Shown: positions 22,436 to 34,612 of the stretch, piece after piece
Numbering within the stretch: position 1 is the first letter of the stretch
Layout of the letters: each line of letters opens with the position of its first letter
NCBI GenBank assembly: GCA_011947345.1
Contig: JAAVTG010000581.1
Coordinates: 310,001 to 374,000, forward strand
Direction of reading: 5' to 3'
DNA length: 64,000 nucleotides
Origin: Phytophthora quininea
Lineage: Eukaryota; Oomycota; Peronosporomycetes; Peronosporales; Peronosporaceae
Translations under genes and position numbers: made by a program
Notes under the pieces: model-generated
Database searches by the model: none
Seen by the model: the letters and a program-made list of their open reading frames with translations, nothing else
Told to the model about the DNA's origin: nothing

Positions 22436-23948
22436 TCAGCCTTGCGTGTCGTACTGGTCAAAGCGGAAGGTGAAGTCCATGGCAGTGTTGGTCTGGATCA
22501 GCGGCATCTGCCTCTCGAGTACAAAAGAAAGCTGGCGAATCGTCCACGTGCCACAATTCCGCTTGATCGCAATTGTGGGCAGCACGAAGGACACAACCTG
22601 CAGCGGCCCGAAAACCAGCGCAGGGACTACGGTTCCGTTCACATTCGGCGGAGTGACGCCACTCAACTCCATGTGGTAGCGAGCACTTGGAAAGCGAACC
22701 ATCACCACAACGTAGCACGAGTAAAAGAACGGGATCAGAGCCTCCACGAAGGCCGTGACAGCGAGACACCATGCGGAAAGGCTTCGCACTGGGCGGTGTC
22801 CTGCTTCCCTTTCACACGGTTCTGTCGCGGATCCCATTTCAATCGAGTGGATCTCATGGCTTCGCCTTGCCAAACAGCAGAAGCCAGAGTTGTTGTGCTT
22901 GCCGGACTTGGGTAGATAACTTGGCCTGACAGGAGTAAATACTAATGTCGGAACGGATCTGTCTGTCAAACTGGTTCATGTCCCTACATAGCACGTTGAG
23001 CAGGGTTAAAATGCTGCCACCGTGGGCTGTGAAGTCGGCAGCTTGATGGAGTTTGGATAAAATCGTTGCAGTGCAGCGATGGAGTCCGTAGACCATGAGA
23101 ATTGTCTGACCTAGATCCGTTACAGTGGTGGCCGTCACAGCAGTGGCAGACTAGCTCTTTGCATGCAGGTCGCAATGTAGACGGCGTTGAAAAAATCGAC
23201 CGAGAAGATGACAGCTTCTGGCATCGTGTCTTCCATGTGCGTCGAGCAGCGTATCATGGCGTTCTTCATGGCCACCTTGAGAATTGGTACCAGCAGAATC
23301 ATTGGCAGTTGGTATCGCGCGCCTTGCGCTTGTCGAAACAAGGTCTCGTATGCCGGATACACACACACCAGAAAGACTTGCGTACATACGTAGCAGACGT
23401 ATCGAGCGAGTTAATTGCACTGCCTCACCATTTGGTACAGGATCTGTCGGCCCACCACAACCCGGAAGGAGAGAATCATCATCACGTAGAATGGCAGTGT
23501 CAGCACGCAGAACGGAACTGGGAACACAAGGTAGGCCGTGAGGGGAAGGCCACGCACACCAGAAAAGAGAAGGACCCAGCAAAAACATTCGCTCCTCCGA
23601 AATGGCGACGCCGTCGATCAGATACGTCGCCTGCCGATGGACCGTGTGGCCAACAATGAATGCCAAGACCACCGTTCGGACCCAAAAGCCATAGTTCTTC
23701 ACTCAGCCTTCGCTCGGGCTCTGCAGCGGTATTTGTTCTTGTAAAAAGACCAGTGATATCATAGGGGCTGGAATTGAAAGACAGACAAACAGTAGGTGGA
23801 GAAGCGACTTGTTGGTGGTGTACGCCCCCAGTGCCAGCAGCCGCTCGACGGAGTATTTGCCGCCATAGTAGCTCACTTGCAGTCGCCTCCACGCTTGAAA
23901 CAACTTGACGAAAAGGGTGCAGCCCATCGACGATGTTCGCAAGGGCAA
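22436..23948 (-). pseudogene. Membrane family copy 7, nonsense codon and lost C-terminal junction
   Basis: An isolated family copy between ELP4 and EngB. The N-terminal block V-S-Y-Y-G-G-K-Y-S-V-E-R is at 23850-23890, then M-I-S-L-V-F-L-Q-E-Q-I-P-L-Q-S-P. The invariant tryptophan of G-W-x-x-N-Y-G-F-W is a TGA stop (about 23703-23705), after which frame continues as K-N-Y-G-F-W-V-R. Further frame changes at 23580 and 23400 precede TMPEAVIFSVDFFNAVYIATCMQ near 23200. The C-terminus has FVEALIPFFYSCYVVVMVRFPSARYHMELSGVT, but the segment from L-I-Q-T through V-V-H-F-G and the intron is deleted, fusing directly to M-D-F-T-F-R-F. Nonsense plus deletion support a true pseudogene. Confidence 0.8.
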
Positions 23949-24098
23949 ACAAGCAGACGCAGTGCTGCGTCCTGCTCAAAAAGGCAACTATTTTAGCAAC
24001 CTCCGAATAGTACTAACTTGAAGTTACCACTATTTGGAGGTCCTACGTACAGCATAATTAGCATTTCAGTCATATTATGATCGAAATGAGTTTCCATT

Positions 24099-25076
24099 TT
24101 GATGAACAAGACAAGCATGGGGCTGCTGGCAAGGCTCTCTCCGCGTTGCCTCTCTCGGGCCCCCAGTGTGTCGCTCTGCCTACTCTGTCGTCATCGTATT
24201 CTCCATTCTCCCAGGTTTCTTCCGCTACCTCCAGACCCGCATCGGACCCCTCCAAGTCGTCCAAAAGGCGCGCAAAAGCAGGCCCGACTGGCCAACGTTC
24301 CCGTTTTCTGGCCCATTGCCGGCGTCTCGGAGCCACCGCAACTGCGTCCGCATGAGGTGGCCGTTGTGAATCGACTTTTCAAGGCGGAATCCAAGCTGAT
24401 TACGTCCACCAACGACCCGGAGGACCTGCCGGAGTGGAATGTCCCCGAGATCGCATTCGCTGGACGCTCCAACGCTGGAAAGTCGTCGCTAATCAACGCT
24501 CTGACGGGCCAGAAGACGCTTCTGAGGACCTCCAAGACCCCAGGACGCACCCAGCAGCTGCACTTCCTCAGTGTTGGCGGCAAAATCGGCAGTCTGCCGG
24601 ATCTGGCGCTCGTGGACATGCCTGGCTTTGGGTTCGCCACGGCCCCCAAGAAAGTGGTGGACGAGTGGCATCAGCTAGTGGGAGGCTATGTGGACAACAG
24701 ACGTGGACACAATCTCAAGACCATCGTGCTGTTGGTGGACGCCAGGAGAGGCGTCGGCCCGGCGGACCAGGACTTTATGGACTTCTTACACGATCTCGGA
24801 GCGCTGTACCAAGTTGTGTTTACGAAGGCGGACACAGTGACGAGGAACGAGTTGGAGAAGAGCATCCAGAAGGCGCAGGACATTGCACTCAGTGCCGATC
24901 GGATGGTATGCGGGATTGGTGAGGTTGACAAAAGGGATTGGACTGATTTGGTGGTGATTTTGTAGAGCATGAACCCGATTATCCAAGTGACCAGCGTCAA
25001 GGAGAACTTTGGCGTGCGGGAGCTGCAGCGACAGCTTGTTAGTATGACGGAGTTGCTGTCATCGCCTGGCGTCTAA
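24099..25076 (+). CDS. EngB/YihA-type ribosome-biogenesis GTPase, probably organellar
   Basis: A TRAFAC GTPase of the EngB family with all core motifs: G1 A-G-R-S-N-A-G-K-S-S-L near 24460, G2 region T-P-G-R-T-Q-Q-L near 24537, G3 D-M-P-G-F-G near 24617, and G4 T-K-A-D near 24825. Homologues bind the large ribosomal subunit during assembly. The extra N-terminus of about 100 residues is rich in Ser, Arg and Pro and looks like a mitochondrial targeting region. Intron 24906-24965 (GTATGC...GTAG, 60 bp) joins S-A-D-R-M to S-M-N-P-I-I-Q-V-T-S-V, which is the G5 region. The alternative read-through ends in an unrelated short tail. Start at 24099 or 24117; both keep the presequence. Confidence 0.87.
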
Positions 25077-25166
25077 GGGCTGGGTTCGTTGTACACGGAG
25101 TAACACAGCAGCTCTATTTCTACACGGTGATCTCTATGTGTACTTTGCTTGACTGACTCGTGCTGA

Positions 25167-28100
25167 TCAAAAATTTAGGCCGTTTGTCTCCGGTTCTGAT
25201 CGTCCAGAGCTGGAATCGGAATCGTCGTTAGCCTTGAGTTTATCCGTCGGCTGCTTCCACAGTTGACGCAGCCGAGCCTGTCGCTGCTGCTCTTCGTCCC
25301 GACCAGAAAGCTGCAAAGCAGGTAGCTCCGAGCGTATTCGGGCGAGTCCGAAGCGCAACTTCTCTTCGACAACAGGATGCTGCTGGTCGCAGCTGGGAGC
25401 AGTTCTGAGCACACGTGGAGCGACATTGAGGTTGCGCATGCTTCCATCCAGTACACTTGGTAACACTAACAATGTGGTGTTCGGAGTGGTTAGATGCTCC
25501 GGCATCGGACAGAGGCGCAAGCTGGCTCGAGACGGCACAAGTTCTACGTCGATTTTATCCTGCGAGATAGCGCGGGACGTAAATTTTGGCGTCTCGCTGG
25601 AGCTCCTGGGACGTCCGCTCTTGCTTTTTGTTCGTCTGGCGGTGTCTGACTTTTTGTTGATGGTTTCACCGACATTTCGGCCGCATCGGGCGGCGCCGTG
25701 AGAGCATCACGGGTGACTGCCATCGCGTCTTCTGACTTCGGACCCAACAGCGGTGGTGCTTCGATTGCAGGTGAAGAGCTATGTTTCGGTTTGATTTTGT
25801 GTTTCTTCTTCTTCTTCTTCTTGCTTTTCCTCTCACCATTTCGTGCCGATGTGTTGCTAGGTGGCTTTGACTTTCCTCTGGGGTGTCTGCGTCTCGTCAT
25901 TTTTTCGCGTCTCGCCTCCAGACTTATTCTTGCGTAGTGGGAGTTCTTCGGGAGCGCTGACATAGCCGTCGTCGTCTCCAGGGGCCTCTGCGTCGTCGCT
26001 TTGCAGCTTTTTCCGCTCGCTTTGGGGATGTAGGCAGTCCTGGTCGCGATTTTCGGCATTTGGAGGTATTGGTTCTTCCTCAGCTCCTGAGAGGTCGGAG
26101 TCCATGGCAGCAGCATTGTGGTCATCGTCAGAACCTTCACCCCCATTAATGCTGACACCGGAATGGGAAAACAGGGCCGAAATGGCTGCTTCGCAGTCAA
26201 GGAGCAAGTCTCTCGTGAGAGAAGTGTCTTCGTCTTCGTCTAATTCCATTTGAACTGGGGAGTCATTATCCTGGCTCTGGGAAAGTACTCTGCTGATCCG
26301 ATCTTGGCTTTCTGGAAGATGGGGTGGCTGCTGCTGGTTGGTTGTCCGTTGTCGCTCACGGTTCACGTCTAGCATTCTCACTTGAGAGGTAAGGCCATAG
26401 TAAACCAGCAAGCTCTGACACCAAGCTCTGCCCATTTCTTCAAGATCTCCAGTCGAGAATTGTGTATCTTTGTGAATACCGAAATCCGCTCCGCAGAAGC
26501 TCGCCTCGAGTGTGTAGCTGTTGATGACCCCCAGCTCCTGATGGACGACGACGCGTGCTGTGGTTAACTTGGATTTGTGGATGCTAAAGTCGCAACTTGC
26601 GAAGGAAAAACATGGAGCATGGCGAGCAACGATCATCGGAAAGACTCGAGGGTCTGTCTTCATGCTTGCAGTTGAGCTCGAAGTTGTAGTTTCAGATTTG
26701 GATGTGGCATCACCTGCGACGGCAGTTGCAGACTTTGCCTCATCCGAGTTGGTGGATTTCTTCTTTGTGTAGCAGCCATATGTGAAGATATTGCGGTTGA
26801 TGCTGTGGCCGTGGAGATCGCAGTAAACAGCTACACGCCCGCGAGTCTGGAAATGTGCGATTTGTCGTTTGAGATGGTAAATGGTGGGGAATAACTGCTC
26901 GATGGGATTGCTCCACTTGCGGTTGAGGTCCCATCCAGCTAAGCTGACTCGAGTATTGCCGTTAATGACCCCGTCGGGATTGAGCATGGGTACGACCTTG
27001 AATATGAAGTTATCTCGAAGGATCGTAGCGCCGCTGCTCGGACCCGTGAGGTAGTTTAGCATTCCCTGCATCATCCAACTGCTGTTTGGCTCTCCGGGGT
27101 GGACTCGTGCAGACAAAACGATAACTAGGAACATGTTAGCATCTGCTCCGACATTCCAAGGTACTATCCGAAACTTACTGCGGCGATCATCGTAGGGAAG
27201 ACCGTCCTTGCCTGGAGAAGTGATCGAAAGCAGATCGACTGAATTTTGCGCGAGACTCTGGCAAAGCTCCGTCCTTCGACATGTCAGAGATCGCTGCGGG
27301 TCTCTCTCCAGCTGATCCAAGTAATCCATCAAATCTATACCAGTAAACACAAGAACAGTGAGACGGAAGTTGTAAAGCGACAGAGGTGGAGCACACCTGT
27401 GTACGTGTAGGGCTGCAAACAGGCGAAGAAGACGCAATCGTTCTCGTGCTCGAATTCGTACTGGAAACTCAGCGCATTTGCACCTGGAGGAGCTGCAGGC
27501 GACATAGCCACATCATACCGGACATGGGATCCGCGGTGGCGCCAACCGACACCTTTCGCTGCATCTATCTCCGAGTACACTACGGGCTGCAAACCTTGGC
27601 CGAACAGGGCACCACTTTTCGCGAGGTTTATCAAAGCAAAGCGATAGATGACCCCTGGACGTCCGTTGCGTACTTCGAAGTAGAACCATTGGCGATACGC
27701 GCCGTTCTTGACATCCGGGTGGATCAACAGCTCGTATTCCTGTTGGTCTCGTCCAGATGGCTTTAGAACTCTGCGGAAAACGCGTTCAGCGCGCTGGAGG
27801 TTGCCACTCTCGAAAAGCGAGTCGAAGACGAGTGTGTCTTCGGGGGCATCGCAATTCCTGGAGATACTAGGCTGATTGTATTCGTACACGTGAAGACGCT
27901 CCAGCACTTCCTGCTCGTCGTACTCCTCCGCTTCAAAAGCCAGTAGCGATCGGCTTTCACGAAGAATTGGCTCTGGTTCTGATGGTATCGGGTGTCCATC
28001 CAAAGCAGCAATTGCAACGGGATTTGGGAGATGTCGTCGTACTGGCAGATTGGCTGGTCGTTCGCCTGGAAGGCCAGTGTTAACCAGTCGTGGCTCGTCC

Positions 28101-28177
28101 GGCAGATTGATCAGCGGGAGCGGCGGTGGCAGCAGGGATTGCGTCGTAGCCCTTTGAAAACGGTTTGCTCGACTCAT
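25167..28177 (-). CDS. Cytosolic carboxypeptidase (M14 CCP/AGBL family), tubulin deglutamylase-like
   Basis: A zinc carboxypeptidase that, in characterised relatives, trims glutamate side chains or C-termini of tubulin. The N-terminal CCP domain (L-V-F-D-S-L-F-E-S-G-N-L near 27820, then Y-R-Q-W-F-Y-F-E-V near 27680) precedes the catalytic domain. That domain has zinc ligands in A-R-V-H-P-G-E (about 27095), L-N-P-D-G-V-I-N-G-N (about 26965), D-L-H-G-H-S (about 26805), and catalytic Glu in Y-T-L-E-A-S-F-C-G (about 26500). Introns at 27333-27396 (64 bp) and 27125-27178 (54 bp) are supported because removal restores the domain. The second is a multiple of three and stop-free, so it is easily missed. 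The long C-terminal tail is low complexity, with Ser/Asp-rich and poly-Lys parts, and has frame breaks near 25900 (T run) and 25545. It is convergent with EngB (90 bp gap). Confidence 0.85.
25803..25822. repeat. (CTT)n microsatellite encoding poly-Lys
   Basis: A trinucleotide run within the carboxypeptidase C-terminal tail; on the coding strand it gives consecutive lysines. Confidence 0.85.
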
Positions 28178-28386
28178 GTGTTCTCTCGTTGAGAAAGAGT
28201 GCAGTGCGGCTGCCTACAGACCAAGTCGTGCCTTGAAAAGGAGGACAATGGGGGACCTGCCCACAGCTCAACAACCCCACATCTGGCAGTGAAGAAGTTA
28301 TTTTTCGAGGCAACCGTCAGAAATCTCTGTCGTTTCAAGGCGACTCGACGCACTTTGTCTGGACTAGAAGAAGATCCTGGATCGCC
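28178..28386. promoter_or_regulatory. Shared intergenic promoter region of carboxypeptidase and DRC11 genes
   Basis: 209 bp separate the start codons of two divergently transcribed, probably cilium-linked genes. Shared control is an inference from the head-to-head layout. I do not see a clear matched Inr element for either side. Confidence 0.4.
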
Positions 28387-31353
28387 ATGGCGAGCAGGTT
28401 GGTGGTGCTCCGTGGAATTTGAGCTCCTTGTAGCTGATATTGGAAGCTTGTGCTGTACAGTACGTATGACCAGCTATGGCAGGAGGCCATGTCGGACCTG
28501 AATGAGCAGGTTCACATTGAGGACCACACGCTCACCGACGGTCAGGATGGATCTACGAACGAGCCTGTACGCCGCTTATGACAGACGTGGTTGGTAGTAC
28601 TTCATACTAATGCTACATGCTTCTGCGTTTACAGCCACCCCAAGCGTCCATCGTGGAGGCATTCCAGCACTATGCCTGCTTGTACATCAAGTATATTCAG
28701 ATCCTGTCGCGCCTGTCGGAATGCTACGACCAAATGGTGCATCCGCAAAAGCGCATCGATGTGAAGCAAGTGATCGAAGTGGTGGCCACTCGCGTCGTGG
28801 AGCTCAAGCATTTACTTGTCAAGTGGAACCCTCCCAACCCAGACGTCATCACACAGCCGGAGCGCAGTTTCCCGTGGGAGTACGTCAACTTGGACGACAT
28901 CCTTGTTGATCTTAAGCTACCTCCAGAGACGCTGGAAGTTCCAGTGCCTCAGTCATTTCTAGACGACCAGCAAGAAGACCTCTTGCGACGAGAGCGACTG
29001 GTTAAGGGATACATGAAGCTAAAGCATGGCGTGGATGCCATTCCGCTGGACGCCATTAAGACTGCGCAGCTTGCTCTGACTGCGGGCGTTGGCGTATTGT
29101 CACTTGACGAAGCCATTGCGGTGATCCAGCGCAATGAACGCGGTCGACAAGGTCGTCAGCGCGGACTGCTCGTGCAGGAACTCCGAGAAGAAGAGCGCCA
29201 GCGGAAGCTTTATGAAGCAGCCCAAGGAGCGCCTGAAATGGACCCGGACATTGCAGCGGCCAATATCCAGCGGATGTTTCGTGGATTCTTTTCACGTGCT
29301 GCAGCAGCTCGTGAACGCGACGCCGAGCTTGTATTCATCGGAATGAAAGCTCCAGCGACTGATCGCTCGGTTCTCGAAAAACGCCTTGCGGATGCGCGTC
29401 TCCAGCGTCGATCCGAACAAGCAGAAAACAAAGAGGAGTATGAGCGTGCGTTGATTGAGCTCCATGGTGTGGTTACCAATGAGGAAGGGCCTTTCATGAA
29501 GGAAAGATGCTGGAGGAGCGACGCAAGTGGATCACAGACGTGATGGCCACTGGACAACTGCCTGAAGACCTCACTGGGTTTTACGCGGCCTTAAATGGCG
29601 AACTCAGTCCTGAAGAACTCGCCAAGGCTCAAGCTAAAGAAGAAGAAGAGGCTAAAGCCAAAGCTGCGGCCGATAAGAAAGGAGCTAAAGGGGCAAAGGG
29701 CAAAAAGGAGGAGAAGAAAGGTGGCAAAGGAGCCAAAGGTAAAGGTAAAGACGCAAAGGAGCAAGAAGAGGAGGCTCCGGAGAAACCACCGCCACTTACA
29801 GGTCCATCTGAGTTGTGCAAGAAGTTGGAGGGTGGTGTAACGCAGTACGAGAAAGTCTGGTTGGAGCGAGAGGAGCTCGACAATTTCTACCAGAAGTATG
29901 ACGTTAATCTGGCCAAGGATGTTGTTCGAGGACCCGTCGAGGTGCAGGTGCGTCAGCAGGTAGACGAAATGTTGGTGCTGCAGCTCGTGAACATCAAGGC
30001 GCAGCTTGAAGCGGCTGCGGCAGCAGGTAAAAAGGCCAAGAAAGGGAAGAAGGGCAAAGGAAAGAAGGGCAAGAAAGGAAAGAAGGGCAAGAAAGACGGC
30101 AAGAAGAAAGGGAAGCCCCTACCAGGTGAGAAGATTGCCGAGCTCAAGGGACGATCTCCGGACTCGTTCCTCAGCATCCTAGTTGAGAATCAGATTGTTC
30201 ATGCCCCGAGACCTGCTGTACGCGTGCGAGATTTCGTGGGCAGCTTCAATTTCCTAGGAACAGTCTATCAGCATTCGGAACGGCGCGACCGCTTCGGCAA
30301 CTGGGTGCCCCAAGATCCCTCAGCAGCCCAACTTCGCCAATCGCTCACAGAGTATGGCGTTCTCCCACTGGGATCCCCTTTATCAGAGCTCGAACGCCGA
30401 CTGTCCGCTCGCTAATGCTGTACGGGCCTCGAGGATCGGGCAAGACGATGCTGGTGAGTGCAATCGCCAACGAGACCGGAGCCCTCGTGCTGAATCTGTC
30501 GCCAAGCAATCTCGCTGGTAAATTCTCAGGCAAGACAGGCCCAACGAAGCTCGTGCACATGGCCTTCTTGTTGGCTAAAGCGGCGAGTCTCCAGCCGATC
30601 ATCATCTACATCGACGAGTGCGAGCAGATCTTTGCAAGTGGCGGCGGCAAGAAGAGCAAGTCGGCGGCAAACGCTGAAGGCCCTGTTCGGTTTAAGAAAG
30701 ACTTGCTGTTGTACATTAAGGCAGCGTTGGAACCTGCAGATCGTGTACTGGTCATCGGCACAAGTGCAGACCCGGGGGCTGCAGAGGTGAAGGACCTGCG
30801 CAACTTCTTCGACAAGTTCTTGCACGTGCCGTATCCCGACTACGCGTCGCGAGTGCTTCTGTGGAAGCATGCACTGCGCAAAACTATCGCTGCCCACGCT
30901 GCTACGTTGGGAATGTCCTCAGCAGCCACAGCCACTGCCCTTGCATCTGCATCTTCGTCATCGTCGACCATGTCTAGCTCTGGAACTTCATCTTCGCAAC
31001 TGCAGGATCGTCGCCATCATGAACCGCTAGACATCTCAACTCTCGCCCATATCTCGGAGGGCTATTCGTCTGGCAGCCTCGTGCGTGCTGTGGAGAGCAC
31101 GTTGACCCCACGACGTGTCGAATGCCTGGAAAAGCGCCCATTGCGTGAGGAGGAATTCCTCGGCGCTTTATCTCGTCAGACAGCCACATTTGCAGATGAT
31201 CACGAGAAGTTTAAGACATTTACTGCTGTCATTACAGGCTTAAAGGAGACCCGTGACAAGATCCGTAAGGCTGCTGCCGATGCTCTGAATCCAGACGATA
31301 AGAAGGACGGCAAGGGCAAAGGAGACAAGAAAGGCAAGAAAGGCAAGAAGTGA
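28387..31353 (+). CDS. DRC11: IQ and AAA domain protein, dynein regulatory complex subunit 11 (IQCA1-like)
   Basis: A subunit of the nexin-dynein regulatory complex on axonemal doublets. The first exon is tiny (28387-28397, M-A-S). Intron 28398-28460 leads to T-Y-D-Q-L-W-Q-E-A, a typical DRC11 start. Intron 28567-28634 leads to I-V-E-A-F-Q-H-Y-A-C-L-Y-I-K-Y. An IQ motif (I-Q-R-M-F-R-G-F-F-S-R) is near 29260, and long Lys/Gly-rich charged tracts lie at 29640-29770 and 30025-30118. The AAA domain has Walker A G-P-R-G-S-G-K-T at 30424-30450 and Walker B I-I-I-Y-I-D-E-C-E near 30600-30625. The protein ends K-G-D-K-K-G-K-K-G-K-K. Single-base breaks near 29505 and 30365 (CCC run) are bridged; across the second the sequence reads G-I-P-F-I-R-A-R-T-P-T-V-R-S-L-M-L-Y-G. 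Presence implies motile zoospores. Confidence 0.87.
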
Positions 31354-31408
31354 GGAATTGCGAGCTTTGCTAATATCAATTTCTTCTGCACGATCTGGTT
31401 GGATTCAT

Positions 31409-34399
31409 TCAGATAGGAGGTAGTTTGAGGAGAGGGACGTCTGCTTGTCGGTGATTTTGTATTTGATGCTGCTCTTCCTCCCAGTACTGTGGTGGCTCCC
31501 ACCGAGTCTCGCCAGTTGCTTCATTTTCATAGTAAATTGCGTCCGTGTACATATCGGAGCGCTGGACCCAACGTCGAGCTTCCATGCGAGTGAGTTGCTC
31601 CTGTAGTTCGCGATTTTGCTGCTCCAATATTTTCTTCCGCTCGAGACGAGCTTTCACTGCGTTGGCGTCCAATCGATTTGCTTTGGCAATTTCGTGCCAC
31701 GCTTCAAAGACTGCTCGTGTTCCCAGGCCACGCCACCTCTGAAGAGCAGCTCGCATCTGCAGGAACTCCTTAGTGGCCTTTTGCGAGATCTTCGAGCACT
31801 GCATCTCTACGTAGCAGTCGCGAATTTGAACTTGAAAGAGCTCATGAAGCTCCTCTTCAGGCACATCGAGCGGCATTGAGAACTTGGGCTGTGTGGCGTT
31901 GACTATGGTGATCGTCTTCGAGTTCGGAGTTTCGCCTTCGCTGCGCTTCTCCAGCTCTGTTTCAACTGCCTTTATTGCCGCCTTTCGGTAGTCCACGATG
32001 ATCATGTCTGGCATGTCGAAGTCGAAGAATGGACTGCTGGAAGCTGCTTGCTGCATAGCTGAACTAGGTTTTGCCGCCTCTGTTTCGGGTGCTTCTTCAT
32101 CTTCAGACACATCTTCCACCTCCTCCTCGTCATTTCAGAGCCATCACCTTCCTCATCGTTATCGTCTCCATCCTCATTTTCTTCGTCTTCCTCCTCCTTC
32201 TTCTCCTCCTCCTCCTCCTCCTCCTCCTCCACTTCTTCATCCTCAAGGTCAGCATTCAACTCTGCCGATCGATCTTTCATCGTCGCCTTGACAAGCTTTC
32301 GCTCGTGCATATCCAAACCTTCGATCGCCAACTCGATCTCAGCAATTTTCGCACTCTCGGGACCTCCAAACTCGGATTCTCCTTCTTCCAGTTCTGCTCG
32401 CAGCTTTGCTAGCTTTTCATCCGTCTTGGCCAATTTCTTCGTCTTGGAGGCAGCTAACGCTCCGTCCTTATCTTTTCCAACGGCAGCGTCTCGTTCACGT
32501 TCCTGAATTTCACGATTCTTTCCAGTCGAGCACATTTGTCTCTCGTGACTTGCAGTCGCGCCGCTTTGGCTCGGTGGAAGGCCTCGATCTTCTTCCGTAG
32601 CTTGTCACGTCGAGCGTCGAGTTGTTTCTGAGATTTGTCGTGCTTTTTAAACAGTTTTCTCAGCTTCCGACGACGCTGCACCATTTCGTGAGCAAGAACT
32701 CGAGCAGTTCGCTCAAAGTGCTCGACCCCAAGCGAAGAATTGATGTACTCAATCGCCCGGCGTCGGGTTTTGGCCGTAAGTCGAGATACTTTTGTGCGCA
32801 GATAAACACTCGCCAGTTGATCCTGCGCCTGCTCTTTCGTGAGCATTTGAGCTCGAAGTAGCCGACCTGGTCTTTGGCATCGGTATGGCAGTGTTCTCGG
32901 AAGACAGACTTTGCGGACTTGTTGACCACGCTCACGAAGTGCCACGGGATCCAGACAAGCACAACGCCGGAATTCAATGGGGACATTGGGCGTATCACCT
33001 CCACCAGCCACATTAGCAGATCCGAATTCATCGTCGTAATTCAGCAGAGCGTCTTCCACTTCTTCGGCAGTAAATCTCTCTGAGAACGGCATCGAAGCTG
33101 CCTGGGCTGAGCCTGGTCGAGTCTGCTGGTTGTTTGATCTCGCCCATTCTTGCTGCCGTTCTATGGCAGGAAGCAGCTCCGAGTAAAAGTGTTCCCATAC
33201 GACCCCATAGAGTTTAAGCTCTCCGTTTCTGGACAAGCGATCGCAATTTGGCTCGAAGAGAGAGGTAATTATTTGCATATCGTCTTCAGAGGTGCTGTCT
33301 TGGGCGTTGTTACTTGGCTGTGGAGCTTTTTCTCTTTTGTATTCAGCGGCGTCGATGAGTTGAGCAGCAAACGCCAGCACTGCCTGCAGAGCTTCGATAA
33401 CTTCGCGTCGACTGCTTCTCTGAAACTCGGCAAGTGCTTTCTCCATGTACCGCAACGTCTCGGGGACTCCTTTCGCCACAACTTCAATCGTAGGCAGTCG
33501 TAATGGATTTTGCTCCATGCACAGCACCTGTAGTCCAGAAAGCACGCGGAAGGAGAAGGGTAGCTCGTGGATGTAGTTCCAGTCCAGTCGAAGCTCACGA
33601 AGCGTCTGCATCTCGCCAATATTTCGAGGAAGTTTGGTGATCTGGTTGCGAGACGCATGCAGAACGCGAAGGTTGGGTAGACAGACCACGCTATCAGGCA
33701 GTTCCGCCAGCTCATTCAAGTTCACCGTCAGCGACGTGAGACTGGTTAGGTCGCCAATTGATTCAGGAAGTTGTGTCAAATTATTGCCACTGAAGTTGGC
33801 GTATGAGCGCTCTTGCAGCCACCAATCGATGCCGGCAGCTCTTTCAGAGCGTTGCGTTCCAACCAGAGCTTGTGCAATTTGTTGAGGTTGCCAAAGTCAT
33901 CTGGCAGTCGCTCCAGCTCGTTGCACGACAGATTCAGCAGCGTAAGTCGCCTGAGTTTCACCAGCGACTCCGGTAGTTCTCGTAGACGATTTTTGGTCAA
34001 GTCGAGCTCTGACAGATAGACGAGAGAACCAATGTTTGCTGGCAATCGGTGGAGTCCGTCTGCAATGAGCGATAAAACCTGCAACGACGGCAGTGCAGTG
34101 GGGAGAGATTCCGGCAGTTCTCCCAAATCGTGTCCTGTAATTCGCAGTGCCAACAAATCACGAAGTGGGAGAACTCGATCCCAGTTGAAGAAGCCTCGAG
34201 CTTGCTGCCACGCAACGTTGAGCTCCCCACTGGCTTTTGCTTCGCGCACGAATGGGGCCCATAGTTTGTCGTGTTCCAATGCCAAGGCAGCGATTTGTTG
34301 GTCTCGATCTCGGTCTCGCTGCTTTTGCCGTTCTTGCGAATGCTTCTCCAACCAAATACGTCGCTCATCTCGATCGATCGTTTCGCTTCTACGGGGCAT
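31409..34399 (-). CDS. Leucine-rich repeat protein with coiled coil, acidic tract and C-terminal WW-like domain
   Basis: About 1,000 residues. After a charged, helical N-terminus (R-R-S-E-T-I-D-R-D-E-R-R) there are roughly nine LRRs of the Ras-group/PIRL type (L-x-x-L-P-x-x-x-x-x-L), at about 34140-33480. A helical linker, a basic coiled coil (32520-32760), and an acidic tract of Glu/Asp (32100-32250) follow. A charged helical region with W-R-G-L-G-T-R-A-V-F-E-A-W-H-E-I-A comes next, then a WW-like end (W-V-Q-R...Y-Y-E-N-E-A-T-G-E-T-R-W-E-P-P) near 31480-31560. It probably acts as a protein-protein scaffold. Its position next to DRC11 (55 bp between stops) makes a flagellar role possible but unproven. 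Frame breaks near 33800, 32500 and 32120. Start 34399 was chosen because M-P-R-R-S begins the conserved helix; the upstream ATG at 34474 adds unrelated sequence. Confidence 0.75.
32190..32231. repeat. CTC/CTT repeat encoding Glu-rich tract
   Basis: An imperfect trinucleotide run in the LRR/WW gene. On the coding strand it encodes a run of glutamates. Such runs are prone to length change and to sequencing slippage. Confidence 0.8.
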
Positions 34400-34612
34400 G
34401 CTCTCGATCGAGAGAAGCCCCGGACTAGCTGAACAAACGTTAAACGACGGCCTATTCTGGCAACACCTCGACAAAAAGCTTGTTGACGAACCCGGGCAAA
34501 GCTACTCCCTTAATGTCCTCAGCTAATGTTTTCTTCTGCTTCGTACAGTGTTCGTCGCCGCTGAAAAAATGGTTGAAACCACACACAAAAACTGGCATCG
34601 AGTTTCGACAGC

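Noticed and set aside
26740..26934. Separate small gene within the carboxypeptidase region
   Set aside because: Out-of-frame shadow of the catalytic domain that contains the D-L-H-G-H-S motif.
30025..30118. Lys/Gly-rich run in DRC11 as an error or inserted repeat
   Set aside because: Lys-rich tracts between the IQ and AAA parts are usual in this family and the frame is open through it.
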